Of a stretch of DNA of 64,000 bases, positions 46,680 to 58,109 are shown piece after piece. The position numbers were made by a program, and so were the translations under genes. How positions within the stretch are numbered: position 1 is the first letter of the stretch; the number at the start of each line of letters is the position of its first letter. Under the pieces are notes generated by a model that made no database searches, was not told where the DNA came from, and saw only the letters and a list, made by a program, of their open reading frames with translations. This DNA is from Microbacterium sp. (GTDB taxonomy: Bacteria; Actinomycetota; Actinomycetes; Actinomycetales; Microbacteriaceae), in contig NZ_WOYQ01000069.1 in the NCBI RefSeq assembly GCF_011620665.1, positions 1-64,000 on the forward strand, given 5' to 3'.

Positions 46680-47929
46680 GTCTGCGCGATCAGCACGGCC
46701 CGTTCTTCGGCGAATTCGGCGGGCGGTTCATGCCCGAGTCGCTCATCGCGGCGATCGATGAGCTGACGGTGGTCTACGAGGCCGCAATGGCGGACCCCGA
46801 CTTCCAGGGGGAACTGAGCGCGCTGCTGAACTCCTACGCGGGACGACCTTCGGCACTGACCGAGGTGCCGCGGTTCGCCGCTCACGCGGGGGGAGCGCGG
46901 ATCTTCCTGAAGCGCGAAGACCTCAACCACACCGGTTCGCACAAGATCAACAACGTGCTCGGCCAGGCTCTGCTGACCAAGCGCCTCGGCAAGACGCGGG
47001 TCATCGCCGAGACGGGCGCGGGTCAGCACGGTGTCGCGACCGCGACAGCCGCCGCCCTGTTCGGCTTCGACTGCACGGTGTACATGGGCGAAGTCGACAC
47101 CGAACGCCAAGCGCTGAACGTCGCGCGCATGCGCCTGCTCGGCGCCGATGTCGTCCCGGTGACAACCGGATCTCGGACCCTGAAGGATGCGATCAACGAG
47201 GCCAACCGGGATTGGGTTGCCACGGTCGCGACCACCAACTACATCTTCGGCACCGCCGCCGGGCCCCATCCGTTCCCGGCAATGGTGCGCGACTTCCAGA
47301 AGATCATCGGCGAGGAAGCCCGCAGGCAGCTGCTGGCCGAGACCGGCCGGCTCCCCGATGCGGTCGTGGCCTGCGTGGGCGGCGGGTCCAACGCGATCGG
47401 CATGTTCGACGCGTTCCTGGATGACGAGGACGTCCGCCTATACGGCGTCGAGGCTGCCGGCGAAGGCATCGACACGCCCAGGCACGCGGCATCCATCGAA
47501 CGCGGGCGCACGGGCGTGCTCCACGGCGCACGGACCTACCTGCTGCAGGACGAGGACGGTCAGACCGTCGAATCTCACTCGATCTCGGCAGGATTGGACT
47601 ATCCCGGCGTCGGACCGGAGCACGCGTGGCTCTCCGACATCGGTCGTGCCAGCTACATCCCCGCCACAGACACCGAGGCGATGGACGCCCTCCGCCTGCT
47701 CAGTCGGACGGAGGGGATCATTCCGGCGATCGAGTCGGCGCACGCGCTCGCCGGCGCATTGCGCATCGGCCGAGAACTCGGCCCCGACGCCATCATCGCC
47801 GTGAGCCTGTCCGGCCGTGGAGACAAGGATATGGACACCGCTGCGAAGTGGTTCGGGCTGTACGACGAAACCGCCGATCCGGAGCAAGCCGGCCCGATCG
47901 CCGCCACGGGTGAGGGGATCGATCTGTGA
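46676..47929 (+). CDS. trpB: Tryptophan synthase beta chain
   Basis: PLP enzyme that joins indole and serine. 417 residues. The PLP lysine is K90 in [17 protein letters not shown] and the phosphate loop GGGSNAIG are intact. It is the TrpB1 type that pairs with TrpA, as the gene order shows. GTG start, four-base overlaps with both trpC and trpA. Confidence 0.97.
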   Translation: MSLRDQHGPFFGEFGGRFMPESLIAAIDELTVVYEAAMADPDFQGELSALLNSYAGRPSALTEVPRFAAHAGGARIFLKREDLNHTGSHKINNVLGQALLTKRLGKTRVIAETGAGQHGVATATAAALFGFDCTVYMGEVDTERQALNVARMRLLGADVVPVTTGSRTLKDAINEANRDWVATVATTNYIFGTAAGPHPFPAMVRDFQKIIGEEARRQLLAETGRLPDAVVACVGGGSNAIGMFDAFLDDEDVRLYGVEAAGEGIDTPRHAASIERGRTGVLHGARTYLLQDEDGQTVESHSISAGLDYPGVGPEHAWLSDIGRASYIPATDTEAMDALRLLSRTEGIIPAIESAHALAGALRIGRELGPDAIIAVSLSGRGDKDMDTAAKWFGLYDETADPEQAGPIAATGEGIDL

Positions 47930-48711
47930 GCGCAGTCGCCGCGGCCATCGAGGCTGCCCGCACCGCAGGGCGAGGCGCCTTCGTCGGCTACCTCCCGCTC
48001 GGCTTTCCCGATCTGCAGACGAGCATCGATGCCGCCGTCGCGCTGGCCGAGAGCGGCGCCGACATCATCGAACTCGGCCCCCCCTACTCCGACCCGGTGA
48101 TGGACGGCACCGTCATTCAGGAGGCGACGGTCGCGGCACTCGCCGGCGGATTCCGCGTTCGCGACACCTTCACCGCCATCCGCGAGATCACCGCGCGCGT
48201 CGATGTGCCGGTGCTCGTGATGACCTACTGGAACCCCGTCCTGCAGTATGGCGTCAACCGCTACGCGGACGATCTGCTCGCTGCGGGGGGTGCGGGCCTG
48301 ATCACACCGGACATCACGCCGGACTCGGCCGGCGACTGGATCGCCGCGTCGGAGCGCACGGGCCTCGACCGCATCTTCCTCGCCGCGCCCACGTCCACGG
48401 ATGAGCGCCTCGAGTTGATCGCGCGCGCCTCGACGGGCTTCGTCTACACAGTCTCGACGATGGGCATCACGGGGGAGCGCGCGGAAGTGGATGCCGCCGC
48501 ACGCACGCTCGTGGCTCGGCTGCGCGCTCACGGGGTCGAACACGCCTGCGTGGGCATCGGCATTTCCACGCCCGAGCAGGTCGCCGGGGTGATCGGCTAT
48601 GCCGACGGCGCAATCGTGGGCACCGCGCTGGTGCGTGCACTGCGCGACGGCGGCATCGCCGGGCTGACGGCCGAGGCTCGCGCGCTCGCCTCTGGAACCA
48701 CCCGCTCCTGA
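47926..48711 (+). CDS. trpA: Tryptophan synthase alpha chain
   Basis: Cleaves indole-3-glycerol phosphate and channels indole to TrpB. 261 residues, TIM barrel. Catalytic E49 and D60 lie in [15 protein letters not shown], at the same numbers as in the Salmonella enzyme. The GTG start overlaps trpB by four bases. A strong hairpin follows at once. Confidence 0.96.
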   Translation: MSAVAAAIEAARTAGRGAFVGYLPLGFPDLQTSIDAAVALAESGADIIELGPPYSDPVMDGTVIQEATVAALAGGFRVRDTFTAIREITARVDVPVLVMTYWNPVLQYGVNRYADDLLAAGGAGLITPDITPDSAGDWIAASERTGLDRIFLAAPTSTDERLELIARASTGFVYTVSTMGITGERAEVDAAARTLVARLRAHGVEHACVGIGISTPEQVAGVIGYADGAIVGTALVRALRDGGIAGLTAEARALASGTTRS

Positions 48712-48714
48712 CGG

Positions 48715-48740
48715 GCCGGGGAACGGTCCCGTTTCCCGGC
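48715..48740 (+). terminator. Hairpin terminator after trpA
   Basis: 48715-48726 (GCCGGGGAACGG) is complementary to 48729-48740 (CCGTTTCCCGGC) with one G-U pair; in practice the innermost pairs open to form the loop. It starts four bases after the trpA stop and ends just before the lgt promoter hexamer. No T-run. Confidence 0.55.
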
Positions 48741-48744
48741 GAAG

Positions 48745-48750
48745 TAGACT
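48745..48750 (+). promoter_or_regulatory. Leaderless -10 element (TAGACT) for lgt
   Basis: TAGACT ends six bases before the GTG at 48757, and no ribosome-binding site lies between. Confidence 0.5.
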
Positions 48751-48756
48751 GCCCTC

Positions 48757-49719
48757 GTGCTCTCCTCTGTCGCCGTCGTGACCTCCATCCCGAGCCCGGG
48801 CATCAGCTCCTTCCCGCTCGGTCCGTTCACCATCCACTTCTACGCCCTGTGCATCCTCGCCGGCATCGTCGTGGCCGCGATCATGACCAACCGGCGTCTG
48901 ACCGCGCGCGGCGGGGAGCCGTGGGTGGTCATCGACATCTCCCTCCTGGCCGTTCCGCTCGCCATCATCGGTGCGCGCATCTTCCACGTGCTGACCCACG
49001 CGAGCTTCTACTTCGGTGAAGGCAAGAACATCTGGGCGATCTTCTTCATCTGGGAAGGCGGCATCGCGATCTTCGGCGCACTCATCGGCGGCGCAATCGG
49101 GGCGTGGCTCGGGTGCAGGTGGACCGGCATCCGGTTCTGGAGCTTCGCCGATGCCCTCGCCCCCGGGCTCCTGCTCGCCCAGGCCATGGGCCGCTTCGGC
49201 AACTGGTTCAACCAGGAGCTGTTCGGGTTGCCCACCGCGCTGCCGTGGGGTCTGCAGATCGACTACCCGAACCCCGCGTGGCCCGCCGGCCTGCCCGAGG
49301 GCACACTCTTCCACCCGACGTTCCTGTATGAAGTGATCTGGAACTCCCTCGGCGTCCTCTTCCTGTTGTGGGCCGGCAACCGGTTCCGTCTCCAGTGGGG
49401 CCGGCTGTTCGGTCTGTACCTCGCCTGGTACTCCGCCGGACGAATCGTCTGGGAGTCGATCCGCATCGATCCGAGTGAGGTGTTCTTCGGGCTTCGCACG
49501 AACGTATGGGCAGCGATCTTCGGACTCGTCATCGGACTCACGATCTTTTTCGTACAACGGCGCCGGCACCCCGGTCTCGAGCCGTCCCCTTACGAGCGCG
49601 GACGCGAATGGTCGCCCGAGGGGGCGGTACACTCACAGAACATCGATGACTTCGTGGACGTCAGCCCACCCCCCGCGTCCGTGGTCAGCGAAGGCACCGC
49701 CACAAGCGCCGCCACGTAA
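48757..49719 (+). CDS. lgt: Prolipoprotein diacylglyceryl transferase
   Basis: Moves a diacylglyceryl group from phosphatidylglycerol to the lipobox cysteine of prolipoproteins. 320 residues with about seven membrane helices. The Lgt signature [13 protein letters not shown] is present, along with [12 protein letters not shown] before it and an arginine-containing periplasmic stretch. The C-terminal 50 residues are soluble, polar and lack homology, as in other actinobacteria. GTG start at 48757 from the leaderless spacing. Its place between trpA and the gltB/pyk region is conserved. Confidence 0.95.
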   Translation: MLSSVAVVTSIPSPGISSFPLGPFTIHFYALCILAGIVVAAIMTNRRLTARGGEPWVVIDISLLAVPLAIIGARIFHVLTHASFYFGEGKNIWAIFFIWEGGIAIFGALIGGAIGAWLGCRWTGIRFWSFADALAPGLLLAQAMGRFGNWFNQELFGLPTALPWGLQIDYPNPAWPAGLPEGTLFHPTFLYEVIWNSLGVLFLLWAGNRFRLQWGRLFGLYLAWYSAGRIVWESIRIDPSEVFFGLRTNVWAAIFGLVIGLTIFFVQRRRHPGLEPSPYERGREWSPEGAVHSQNIDDFVDVSPPPASVVSEGTATSAAT

Positions 49720-49771
49720 CGCACCTGGGCCGACGTCGTCCCGACTTGACACAAGAGTGAGGACGGTTGCC

Positions 49772-52700
49772 ATGCAAGCGAGCCCGCGCAGCAGTGCCGA
49801 CATCGCCGGAGGGGCGTTCCCCGCCAAGCAGGGCATGTACAACCCGGCCTTCGAAAAGGACGCCTGCGGACTGGCGATGGTCGCGACCCTTCGCGGCCAT
49901 GCGGGTCATGACATCGTTGAGCTGGCGCTGGAGGCCCTCCGCAATCTGGAACACCGCGGAGCGATCGGCTCGGATGCCGGAACCGGTGACGGAGCAGGCA
50001 TCCTCACGCAGATGCCGGATGCGTTCCTCCGTCGGGTCGTCGATTTCGAACTTCCTCCGGTTGGCGAATACGCAGCCGGGATGGCCTTCCTCCCGCTCGA
50101 TGAGACTGCGCGCGGCAAGATCAAGGCCGGTGTCGAGGAGATCGCGCTCGCCGAGGGCCTGACGGTTCTCGGCTGGCGCGTCGTGCCGACCGAGCAGCAG
50201 CACCTCGGCAAGCTCGCCTACAACGCGCGTCCCGCGTTCGAACAGCTGTTCGTCTCGCGTCCTCCGGTCGGAGACGCCCCCGCCCTCAGCGGGATCGAAC
50301 TCGACCGGCGGGTGTACCGACTGCGCAAACGTGCGCGCCGCGAACACGACGCGTACTTCGTTTCGCTGTCCGCCCGGACACTGGGCTACAAGGGCATGGT
50401 CACGACACTGCAGCTCGAGCCGTTCTACCCCGATCTTCAGGACGAGCGCTTCGAGAGCGAGCTGGCCGTCGTGCACTCGCGGTACTCGACGAACACGTTC
50501 CCGTCATGGCCGCTCGCTCAACCGCTGCGGATGCTGGCGCACAACGGAGAGATCAACACGGTGGGCGGCAACCGCAACTGGATGCGCGCCCGGCAGTCGC
50601 AGCTCGAGTCCGAGTTGATCGGCGACATCCACCCCCTGTTGCCGATCTGCACGGTCGGCGCGAGCGACTCGGCCTCGTTCGACGAGGTACTGGAGCTTTT
50701 GACCCTCACGGGGCGGAGCCTGCCTCACGCGATCATGATGATGGTTCCGGAGGCGTACGAGAAGCAATCGGACATCACCCCCGAGTTGCGCGCGTTCTAC
50801 GACTATCACTCGATGCAGATGGAGCCGTGGGACGGTCCGGCCGCGCTCATCTTCACCGACGGCACGCTCGTCGGTGCGACCCTGGACCGCAACGGATTGC
50901 GACCGGGACGGTGGACCGAGACCACGGACGGGCTCGTGGTCATCGGCAGCGAGACCGGGGTGCTCGATTTCGAGCCCGCGCGCATCAAGCGGCGAGGGCG
51001 CCTGCGGCCGGGCCGCATGTTCCTCGTCGACACGGCGCAGCAGCGCATCATCGAGGACCACGAGATCAAGGCGCAACTCGCGGGGCAGGAGCCGTGGCAG
51101 GAATGGCTCGATGCCGGCCGGGTGCGCCTGAAGGATCTTCCCGAACGTGAGCACATCGTGCACCCGATCGCCTCGATCACCCGTCGCCAGCGCACCTTCG
51201 GCTACACAGAAGAGGAAGTGCGCATCCTCCTCACGCCGATGGGGCAGAACGGAGCGGAGCCGCTGGGCGCGATGGGATCCGATGCACCGATTGCGGTGCT
51301 CAGTGAGCGTCCACGACTGCTCTTCGACTACTTCACGCAGCAGTTCGCGCAGGTCACCAACCCGCCGCTGGACTCGATCCGTGAAGAGGTCGTGACGTCC
51401 CTCGCGGTCGGCCTCGGACCTGAGCGGAATCTCCTGTCGTGGGGTCCGGATCACACGAAGACCATCACGCTGGACTTCCCCGTGATCGACAATGACGAAC
51501 TCGCCAAGCTCCAGAACATCGACAAGGCGCTGCCAGACCGTCGCTCGGTGACCGTCCGCGGCCTGTATCACGCCGATCAAGGCCCGCACGCGCTGCAGAC
51601 CCGCCTCGAGGAGATGTGTGCCGAGGTGGATGCCGCGATCGAGGACGGTACCGAGTTCATCGTCCTGAGCGACCGCGACTCGAACAAGGATCTCGTCCCG
51701 ATTCCGTCGCTGCTCATGGTGTCGGCGGTGCACCACCACCTGATCCGGCAGGAGAACCGGATGAAGGTTGCGCTTGTGGTGGAAGCCGGCGACGTCCGCG
51801 AAGTCCACCATGTCGCCACTCTCATCGGTTACGGCGCATCGGCGGTCAACCCCTATCTCGCGATGGAGACCGTGGAGTATCTCGTGCGCGCCGGATTCAT
51901 CACCGGAATCTCGCCCGAGAAGGCGGTGACGAACCTGATCTACGCGCTCGGCAAGGGCGTGCTGAAGATCATGTCGAAGATGGGCATCTCGACCGTTTCG
52001 TCGTACGCGGGCGCGCAGGCGTTCGAAGCGGTGGGTCTGTCAGAGGAGTTCGTCGCCCAGTATTTCACGGGCACCGAGACCAAGCTCGGTGGCATCGGCA
52101 TCGCCGAGGTCGCATCCGAGAACCAGGCGCGCCACGCCTACGCGTATCCCGAGGATGGTGCCGCGCGCGCACACGAACGGCTCTGGACTGGCGGAGAGTA
52201 TCAATGGCGCCGCGACGGTGCGCCGCACCTCTTCACACCAGAAACGGTCTTCCGCCTACAGCATTCGACACGCGAGCGTCGCTACGACGTGTTCCGCGAG
52301 TATACGAAGCTCGTCGACGATCAGTCCGCCGAGCTGAAGACGCTCCGCGGAATGTTCGCGCTCCGCACCGGCGCGCGAACCGCCCTGCCGATCGATGAGG
52401 TCGAGCCGGTGTCATCGATCGTCAAGCGTTTCTCGACCGGGGCGATGAGCTATGGCTCCATCTCGAAAGAGGCGCACGAGACGCTCGCGATCGCGATGAA
52501 CCGGATCGGAGGCAAGTCGAACACCGGTGAAGGAGGCGAAGACGTCGACCGGCTCCTCGATCCCGAGCGCCGCAGCGCCATCAAGCAGGTGGCCTCTGGG
52601 CGCTTCGGTGTCACGAGTATGTACCTCACGCACGCCGACGACATCCAGATCAAGCTCGCACAGGGCGCCAAGCCCGGGGAGGGCGGCCAGCTCCCGCCCG

Positions 52701-54355
52701 CGAAGGTCTACCCGTGGATCGCGCGCACCCGCGGTGGCACACCCGGCGTGGGCCTGATCTCACCGCCACCGCACCATGACATCTATTCCATCGAGGATCT
52801 CAAACAGTTGATCTTCGACCTCAAACACGCCAATCCGGCGGCTCGTGTCCACGTGAAGCTCGTCAGCCAATCCGGCATCGGCGCCGTCGCAGCAGGGACG
52901 GCGAAGGCGCTCGCCGACGTGATCCTCGTTTCCGGACACGACGGCGGTACGGGCGCGAGCCCGCTCAACTCCCTCAAGCACGCGGGCACCCCGTGGGAAC
53001 TCGGCCTTGCCGAAACCCAGCAGACACTCATGCTCAACGACATGCGGGACCGGGTCGTCGTGCAGGCCGACGGACAGCTCAAGACCGGCCGCGATGTCAT
53101 CATCGCCGCCCTGCTGGGCGCGGAGGAGTTCGGCTTCGCCTCAACCGCACTCGTCGTGGAGGGATGCGTGATGATGCGCGTGTGCCACCTCGACACCTGC
53201 CCTGTGGGCGTCGCGACGCAGAACCCGGTGCTGCGCTCGAGGTTCTCCGGAAAGCCGGAGTTCGTCGTCAACTTCATGGAGTTCATCGCCCAGGAAGTGC
53301 GAGAGTACCTCGCGGAGCTCGGGTTCCGCAGCCTCGAGGAAGCGGTCGGTCACAACGAGCTGCTCGACGTGAACCACGCGGTCGAGCATTGGAAGGCCAG
53401 CGGGCTGGACCTTTCACCCGTCTTGCAAGGCCCGGTATTCGCTCCCGAGGCACCACGGCGCAACACCCGGCGCCAGGACCACGAACTCGAGAATCACTTC
53501 GACGTGCCGCTGATCGAGCAGGCTCAGGACGTCATCACCCACGGCGGCCACTTCGAGATCTCACTTCCGATCCGCAACACGGAGCGCGCGGTCGGAACAA
53601 TGCTCGGGCATCATGTCACGATCGCTCATGGTGAGAACGGCCTGCCATCCGGCTCGATCGAAGTCAACCTCACGGGGTCGGCCGGCCAGTCCTTCGGAGC
53701 TTTTCTGCCCGCCGGGATCACTCTCCGTCTCGCGGGCGACTCCAACGACTACGTCGGCAAGGGTCTCTCCGGTGGCCGGATCGTGGTCCGTTCGCCCCAC
53801 GCGGCTGCCTTCGATGCGTCGCAGAACGTCATTGCCGGCAACGTCATCGGCTACGGCGCGACACAGGGAAGCATGTTCCTGGGCGGTGTTGTGGGGGAGC
53901 GTTTCCTGGTTCGCAACTCCGGCGCGACAGCGGTCGTCGAGGGAGTCGGTGACCACGCACTCGAATACATGACGGGAGGGTTGGCCATCATCCTCGGCAC
54001 GACCGGGCGAAATCTGGGCGCCGGGATGTCCGGCGGGACCGCCTACATCTACAAGCTTGACCGAAGCCTCGTCAACCGCGAGGCACTCGCCACGGGTGAG
54101 CTCGAACTCCTCGAACTCGGCTCGGGCGATGTCGAGATGCTCCGCGATCTGCTCGAGCAGCATGTCGCCGAGACCGGATCGGCGCTGGCTGCGCGGATCC
54201 TGGACGATTTCGAGGCCGAGACCGCGAACTTCGTCCGTGTCCTGCCGCGAGACTACGCCGCGGTGTTGCAGACCCGTCAGGATGCGGTCGCCGAGGGGCT
54301 CGACCCCGACGGTGATGTCGTCTGGACCCGCATTATGGAGGTGACCGGTGGCTGA
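49772..54355 (+). CDS. gltB: Glutamate synthase (NADPH) large chain
   Basis: Makes two glutamates from glutamine and 2-oxoglutarate. 1527 residues. A propeptide of about 31 residues precedes the nucleophile C32 ([10 protein letters not shown]), so the N-terminus must be cut to form the Ntn amidotransferase. The central and FMN-binding domains follow ([25 protein letters not shown]). The 3Fe-4S ligands are in [15 protein letters not shown] (C-x5-C-x4-C), and the C-terminal GXGXG beta-helix domain ends the protein. The ATG at 49772 has GAGGA eight bases ahead; a GTG at 49757 is an alternative. Overlaps gltD by eight bases. Confidence 0.97.
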   Translation: MQASPRSSADIAGGAFPAKQGMYNPAFEKDACGLAMVATLRGHAGHDIVELALEALRNLEHRGAIGSDAGTGDGAGILTQMPDAFLRRVVDFELPPVGEYAAGMAFLPLDETARGKIKAGVEEIALAEGLTVLGWRVVPTEQQHLGKLAYNARPAFEQLFVSRPPVGDAPALSGIELDRRVYRLRKRARREHDAYFVSLSARTLGYKGMVTTLQLEPFYPDLQDERFESELAVVHSRYSTNTFPSWPLAQPLRMLAHNGEINTVGGNRNWMRARQSQLESELIGDIHPLLPICTVGASDSASFDEVLELLTLTGRSLPHAIMMMVPEAYEKQSDITPELRAFYDYHSMQMEPWDGPAALIFTDGTLVGATLDRNGLRPGRWTETTDGLVVIGSETGVLDFEPARIKRRGRLRPGRMFLVDTAQQRIIEDHEIKAQLAGQEPWQEWLDAGRVRLKDLPEREHIVHPIASITRRQRTFGYTEEEVRILLTPMGQNGAEPLGAMGSDAPIAVLSERPRLLFDYFTQQFAQVTNPPLDSIREEVVTSLAVGLGPERNLLSWGPDHTKTITLDFPVIDNDELAKLQNIDKALPDRRSVTVRGLYHADQGPHALQTRLEEMCAEVDAAIEDGTEFIVLSDRDSNKDLVPIPSLLMVSAVHHHLIRQENRMKVALVVEAGDVREVHHVATLIGYGASAVNPYLAMETVEYLVRAGFITGISPEKAVTNLIYALGKGVLKIMSKMGISTVSSYAGAQAFEAVGLSEEFVAQYFTGTETKLGGIGIAEVASENQARHAYAYPEDGAARAHERLWTGGEYQWRRDGAPHLFTPETVFRLQHSTRERRYDVFREYTKLVDDQSAELKTLRGMFALRTGARTALPIDEVEPVSSIVKRFSTGAMSYGSISKEAHETLAIAMNRIGGKSNTGEGGEDVDRLLDPERRSAIKQVASGRFGVTSMYLTHADDIQIKLAQGAKPGEGGQLPPAKVYPWIARTRGGTPGVGLISPPPHHDIYSIEDLKQLIFDLKHANPAARVHVKLVSQSGIGAVAAGTAKALADVILVSGHDGGTGASPLNSLKHAGTPWELGLAETQQTLMLNDMRDRVVVQADGQLKTGRDVIIAALLGAEEFGFASTALVVEGCVMMRVCHLDTCPVGVATQNPVLRSRFSGKPEFVVNFMEFIAQEVREYLAELGFRSLEEAVGHNELLDVNHAVEHWKASGLDLSPVLQGPVFAPEAPRRNTRRQDHELENHFDVPLIEQAQDVITHGGHFEISLPIRNTERAVGTMLGHHVTIAHGENGLPSGSIEVNLTGSAGQSFGAFLPAGITLRLAGDSNDYVGKGLSGGRIVVRSPHAAAFDASQNVIAGNVIGYGATQGSMFLGGVVGERFLVRNSGATAVVEGVGDHALEYMTGGLAIILGTTGRNLGAGMSGGTAYIYKLDRSLVNREALATGELELLELGSGDVEMLRDLLEQHVAETGSALAARILDDFEAETANFVRVLPRDYAAVLQTRQDAVAEGLDPDGDVVWTRIMEVTGG

Positions 54356-55814
54356 CCCCAAGGGATTTCTGAAAGTCACTCAGCGCGAGCTTCCCGCGCG
54401 CCGGCCCGTTCCGGTGCGCATCATGGACTGGAAAGAAGTGTACGAGCCGGGCGACAGTGCGGTTCTGCGTCGCCAGGCCGGGCGTTGTATGGACTGTGGA
54501 ATCCCGTTCTGCCACAGGGGCTGCCCACTGGGCAATCTGATCCCGGAATGGAACGACCTCATCTGGCGGGGCGAGGGCCGCGCGGCGATCGAGCGCCTGC
54601 ACGCGACGAACAACTTCCCCGAGTTCACCGGACGCTTGTGCCCGGCCCCCTGCGAGAGTTCGTGCGTGCTGGGTATCAATCAGCCCGCAGTGACGATCAA
54701 GCAGATCGAGGTGTCGACGATCGACGAGGCGTTCGCGCACGGCTGGGTCGAGCCCGAACCGCCCGGGCGTCTCACGGGCAAGACCGTCGCGGTGGTCGGC
54801 TCGGGCCCGGCGGGGCTCGCTGCCGCACAGCAACTCACTCGAGCGGGGCACACGGTCGCCGTGTACGAGCGCGATGATCGCATCGGCGGCCTCCTGAGGT
54901 ACGGGATCCCCGACTTCAAGATGGAGAAGCGCCACATCGATTCGCGCCTGCGCCAGATGCAGGACGAGGGCACTCGATTTCGCGCTGGGGTGGAGATCGG
55001 GGTCGACATCGCCTGGGGCGATCTGCGGACACGCTACGACGCCGTCGTGATCGCGACCGGGTCGACGCTTCCGCGGGATCTCGCGATCCCGGGTCGCGAC
55101 CTCGCCGGGGTCCACTTCGCGATGGAGTTCCTGGTCGAATCGAACAAGGCGGTCGCCGGCGATCAGGTGCCGCACCAGATCCACGCCGAAGGCAAGCACG
55201 TGGTCGTGATCGGCGGCGGCGACACCGGTGCGGACTGCATCGGCACCGCGCACCGTCACGGCGCGCTCAGCGTCACGAACCTCGCGATCGGCACGCAGCC
55301 GCCCGACGAGCGCCCACCGCACCAGCCCTGGCCGATGGACCCGCACGTCTTCGAGATCTCGTCCGCGCACGAAGAGGGAGGCAAGCGCACCTACCTCGCC
55401 TCGACGGTCGAGTTCCTCTCCAACGACGCCGGCGAAGTACGCGCCGTTCGCGTAGCCGAGACGGAGTTCATCGACGGGCGCCGCGTTCCGAAGAGCGGCA
55501 CCGAGCACGAGATCCCCGCGGACCTGGTCTTGATCGCAATGGGTTTCACCGGCCCCGAGCGCGCCGGCCTGGAGGATCAGCTCGGCACCGTGTTCAACGG
55601 CCGCGGCAACGTGGATCGTGGCGACGACTACCAGTCGGCGGCATCCGGCGTCTTCGTCGCGGGGGACGCCGGCCGTGGTCAATCCTTGATCGTCTGGGCG
55701 ATCGCGGAGGGCCGCGCGGCCGCCGCAGCCGTCGACGAGTACCTGATGGGACGCACCACCCTGCCCTCGCCGGTCACTCCGCGCGACATGGCCATCGGCG
55801 TGCTCCCCGCGTAG
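54348..55814 (+). CDS. gltD: Glutamate synthase (NADPH) small chain
   Basis: Passes electrons from NADPH to the large chain. 488 residues. N-terminal [4Fe-4S] cysteines in [17 protein letters not shown] and [12 protein letters not shown] motif GSGPAGLAA and NADPH motif GGGDTGADC. The GTG at 54348 follows GGAGGTG (54337-54343). Its TAG stop is part of a TAGGCT hexamer that may be the pyk promoter. Confidence 0.97.
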   Translation: MADPKGFLKVTQRELPARRPVPVRIMDWKEVYEPGDSAVLRRQAGRCMDCGIPFCHRGCPLGNLIPEWNDLIWRGEGRAAIERLHATNNFPEFTGRLCPAPCESSCVLGINQPAVTIKQIEVSTIDEAFAHGWVEPEPPGRLTGKTVAVVGSGPAGLAAAQQLTRAGHTVAVYERDDRIGGLLRYGIPDFKMEKRHIDSRLRQMQDEGTRFRAGVEIGVDIAWGDLRTRYDAVVIATGSTLPRDLAIPGRDLAGVHFAMEFLVESNKAVAGDQVPHQIHAEGKHVVVIGGGDTGADCIGTAHRHGALSVTNLAIGTQPPDERPPHQPWPMDPHVFEISSAHEEGGKRTYLASTVEFLSNDAGEVRAVRVAETEFIDGRRVPKSGTEHEIPADLVLIAMGFTGPERAGLEDQLGTVFNGRGNVDRGDDYQSAASGVFVAGDAGRGQSLIVWAIAEGRAAAAAVDEYLMGRTTLPSPVTPRDMAIGVLPA

Positions 55815-55817
55815 GCT
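55812..55817 (+). promoter_or_regulatory. Possible -10 element (TAGGCT) for pyk
   Basis: TAGGCT overlaps the TAG stop of gltD (55812-55814). It would give a leader of about 42 bases before pyk, with CGGAGT as a weak ribosome-binding site. Confidence 0.35.
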
Positions 55818-55865
55818 CGCACCATCCCCGAGACACTCTAAGAACGACCGATCGGAGTCAGTGAA

Positions 55866-57314
55866 GTGAGACGCGCGAAGATCGTCGCCACTCTGGGACC
55901 CGCCACCTCCACATACGAGATGGTTCGCGCCATCGTCGATGCGGGCGTCGACGTGGCGCGATTCAATCTGAGTCACGGCGACTACGCCGAGCACGATGCC
56001 CGCTGGGCCAACGTGCGCAAGGCCGCAGACGACGCGGGGCGTGCCATCGCCATCCTCGTCGACCTGCAGGGCCCCAAGATCCGCCTCGGCAAGTTCGCCG
56101 ATGGGCCGCACGATCTCGCCGTCGATGATGTCTTCCGGATCACGACCGATGACATCGCCGGCACGAAGGAGATCGTCTCGACGACCTTCAAAGGTCTTCC
56201 GGGCGACGTCTCGCCCGGTGACCAGTTGCTGATCGACGACGGCAAGGTGCGCGTCGAGGTCACTGCCGTAGACGGCACCGTGGTCACGACGAAGGTTCTC
56301 GTCGCAGGCGCTGTCTCGAACAACAAGGGGATCAACCTGCCCGGAGTCGCGGTGAGCGTCCCGGCGCTCTCGGAGAAGGACGAGTCCGATCTGCGCTGGG
56401 GTCTCCGACGAGGCTGCGACCTCGTTGCGCTGTCGTTCGTCCGCGACGCCGCCGACGTCACCCGTGTCCACGAGATCATGACGGAGGAGGGTCGCAGGGT
56501 TCCCGTCATCGCAAAGATCGAGAAGCCGCAGGCGGTGGACAACCTCGAAGAGATCATCGACGCCTTCGACGGCATCATGGTCGCCCGCGGTGACCTGGGT
56601 GTGGAACTTCCGCTGGAAGCCGTACCCATCGTCCAGAAGCGCGCGGTCGACCTCTGCCGTCGCATGGCCAAGCCGGTGATCGTTGCGACCCAGATGCTCG
56701 AGACGATGATCGAGAATCCGGTGCCTACCCGCGCCGAGACCAGCGACGTCGCCAACGCCGTTCTGGACGGTGCGGACGCGGTCATGCTCTCGGGCGAGAC
56801 CAGCGTCGGCAGGTACCCGGTCGTCGTCGTCGAAACCATGGCCCGCATCATCGCATCGACAGAAGAGCACGGCATGGACCGCATCCACCCGTTGACCGCG
56901 CGGCCCCGCACACAGGGTGGCATCATCACGCTTGCGGCCAACGAGGTGGCCGAATTCGTCGAGGCGAAGTTCATCTGCATCTTCACAGAGTCCGGCGACA
57001 CGGCACGACGCATGTCTCGTCTGCGTCCCAGCATCCCCATGATGGCGTTCGCGACCGACCCAGCGATCCGCCGGCGCATGGCCCTCACCTGGGGTGTGCA
57101 ATCCACACTCGTCGATCACGTCGCGCACACCGACCTGATGTTCCTTCAGGTGGACGACTTCTTCCTGAAGGGCGGCCTTGCTGCCGAGGGAGACAAGGTC
57201 GTCGTGATCTCCGGATCCCCTCCCGGCATCGAGGGCACGACCAACGACATCCGAATCCACCGGATCGGCGATGCCGTCCACGGCAAGGCGCCGATCTACA
57301 AAGCGGAACAGTAG
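55866..57314 (+). CDS. pyk: Pyruvate kinase
   Basis: Last step of glycolysis, phosphoenolpyruvate plus ADP to pyruvate plus ATP. 482 residues: TIM barrel with NLSHGDY, LVDLQGPKIRLG, an inserted B domain, VIAKIEKPQAV and the metal/substrate motif VARGDLGVE; then the C-terminal allosteric domain (FTESGDTARRMSR). The GTG at 55866 starts the conserved RRAKIVATLGPA block. A strong hairpin follows the stop. Confidence 0.97.
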   Translation: MRRAKIVATLGPATSTYEMVRAIVDAGVDVARFNLSHGDYAEHDARWANVRKAADDAGRAIAILVDLQGPKIRLGKFADGPHDLAVDDVFRITTDDIAGTKEIVSTTFKGLPGDVSPGDQLLIDDGKVRVEVTAVDGTVVTTKVLVAGAVSNNKGINLPGVAVSVPALSEKDESDLRWGLRRGCDLVALSFVRDAADVTRVHEIMTEEGRRVPVIAKIEKPQAVDNLEEIIDAFDGIMVARGDLGVELPLEAVPIVQKRAVDLCRRMAKPVIVATQMLETMIENPVPTRAETSDVANAVLDGADAVMLSGETSVGRYPVVVVETMARIIASTEEHGMDRIHPLTARPRTQGGIITLAANEVAEFVEAKFICIFTESGDTARRMSRLRPSIPMMAFATDPAIRRRMALTWGVQSTLVDHVAHTDLMFLQVDDFFLKGGLAAEGDKVVVISGSPPGIEGTTNDIRIHRIGDAVHGKAPIYKAEQ

Positions 57315-57327
57315 CGCGACCGTGCCC

Positions 57328-57366
57328 AGACGGGGGGATGACAGGAGCCCCGGCATCCCCCGTCTT
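57328..57366. terminator. Bidirectional terminator between pyk and tRNA-Leu
   Basis: AGACGGGGGGATG (57328-57340) pairs with CATCCCCCGTCT (57354-57365) with one bulged G. It lies 14 bases past the pyk stop and six bases from the tRNA 3' end on the other strand, so it can serve both. Confidence 0.7.
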
Positions 57367-57371
57367 GCTCG

Positions 57372-57454
57372 TACCGGTGGTGGGAGTCGAACCCACACGA
57401 CCTTGCGGTCAACCGAGTTTGAGTCGGTCGCGTCTGCCATTCCGCCACACCGGC
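57372..57454 (-). tRNA. tRNA-Leu (CAA anticodon)
   Basis: 83 bases without an encoded CCA. Seven-pair acceptor stem starting GCCGGTG (G1-U72 at the end, then A73); D-arm with GGCGGAATGGCAGAC; anticodon stem ACCGA/TCGGT with loop CTCAAAC, anticodon CAA reading UUG; a long variable arm (TGACC GCAA GGTCG), as needed for class II leucine tRNA; and T-arm GTGGG-TTCGACT-CCCAC. Convergent with pyk and divergent from the pdtaR-like gene, 34 bases away. Confidence 0.95.
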
Positions 57455-57476
57455 GTGTGCCTGATCGACGATACCG

Positions 57477-57482
57477 TAGGAT
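57477..57482 (+). promoter_or_regulatory. Leaderless -10 element (TAGGAT) for the pdtaR-like gene
   Basis: TAGGAT ends six bases before the ATG at 57489, which favours it over the GTG immediately upstream at 57486. Confidence 0.5.
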
Positions 57483-57488
57483 TCAGTG

Positions 57489-58109
57489 ATGACTGAGCAG
57501 GAGCGGAACGCAGCACCCACGGCATCGGCCCCGCGGCGCGTCGTCGTCGCCGAGGACGAGTCGCTGATCCGGTTGGACATCGTCGAGATCCTCCGCGACA
57601 ACGGGTTCGACGTCGTCGGCGAAGCGGGGGATGGCGAGACGGCCGTGCAGCTGGCAACAGAACTTCGCCCGGATCTCGTGATCATGGACGTGAAAATGCC
57701 TGTGCTCGACGGCATCAGCGCCGCCGAGAAGCTCTCGAAGAACCACGTCGCCCCGGTGGTCCTGCTGACCGCATTCAGCCAGAAGGAGCTCGTCGAGCGG
57801 GCGAGCGATGCCGGTGCCCTGGCCTACGTCGTCAAGCCCTTCACGCCGAATGACCTCCTGCCGGCCATCGAGATCGCGCTGGCCCGCTACGAGCAGATCA
57901 TCACGCTCGAGGCCGAGGTGGCCGACATGGTCGAGCGCTTCGAGACGCGCAAGCTCGTTGACCGGGCCAAGGGACTGCTCAACGAGAAGATGGGTCTCAC
58001 TGAACCCGAAGCGTTTCGGTGGATCCAGAAGGCGTCGATGGACCGCCGCCTGACGATGCAGGATGTCGCGAAGGCGATCATCGAGCAGCTCTCCGCGAAG
58101 AAAGCCTGA
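57489..58109 (+). CDS. pdtaR: Response regulator with ANTAR output domain (PdtaR-like)
   Basis: 206 residues. Receiver domain at about 16-130 with the phospho-acceptor D67 in VIMDVKMP, the acidic pair E22-D23, a threonine in LLTAF and a lysine in VVKPF; then an ANTAR RNA-binding domain (about 140-200; VDRAKGLLNEKMGLTEPEAFRW). ANTAR regulators bind paired RNA hairpins and prevent termination. Mycobacterial PdtaR (Rv1626), located like this one near pyk and polA, is activated by the kinase PdtaS; no kinase gene is in the window. The start is chosen from the leaderless promoter spacing. Confidence 0.9.
   Translation: MTEQERNAAPTASAPRRVVVAEDESLIRLDIVEILRDNGFDVVGEAGDGETAVQLATELRPDLVIMDVKMPVLDGISAAEKLSKNHVAPVVLLTAFSQKELVERASDAGALAYVVKPFTPNDLLPAIEIALARYEQIITLEAEVADMVERFETRKLVDRAKGLLNEKMGLTEPEAFRWIQKASMDRRLTMQDVAKAIIEQLSAKKA

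Noticed and set aside
54333..57440. Open frame of about 1035 codons on the minus strand, opposite gltD and pyk
   Set aside because: Long antisense frames are expected in GC-rich genes with strong third-position GC bias. The predicted product has no recognisable motif, and both genes on the plus strand are complete enzymes.
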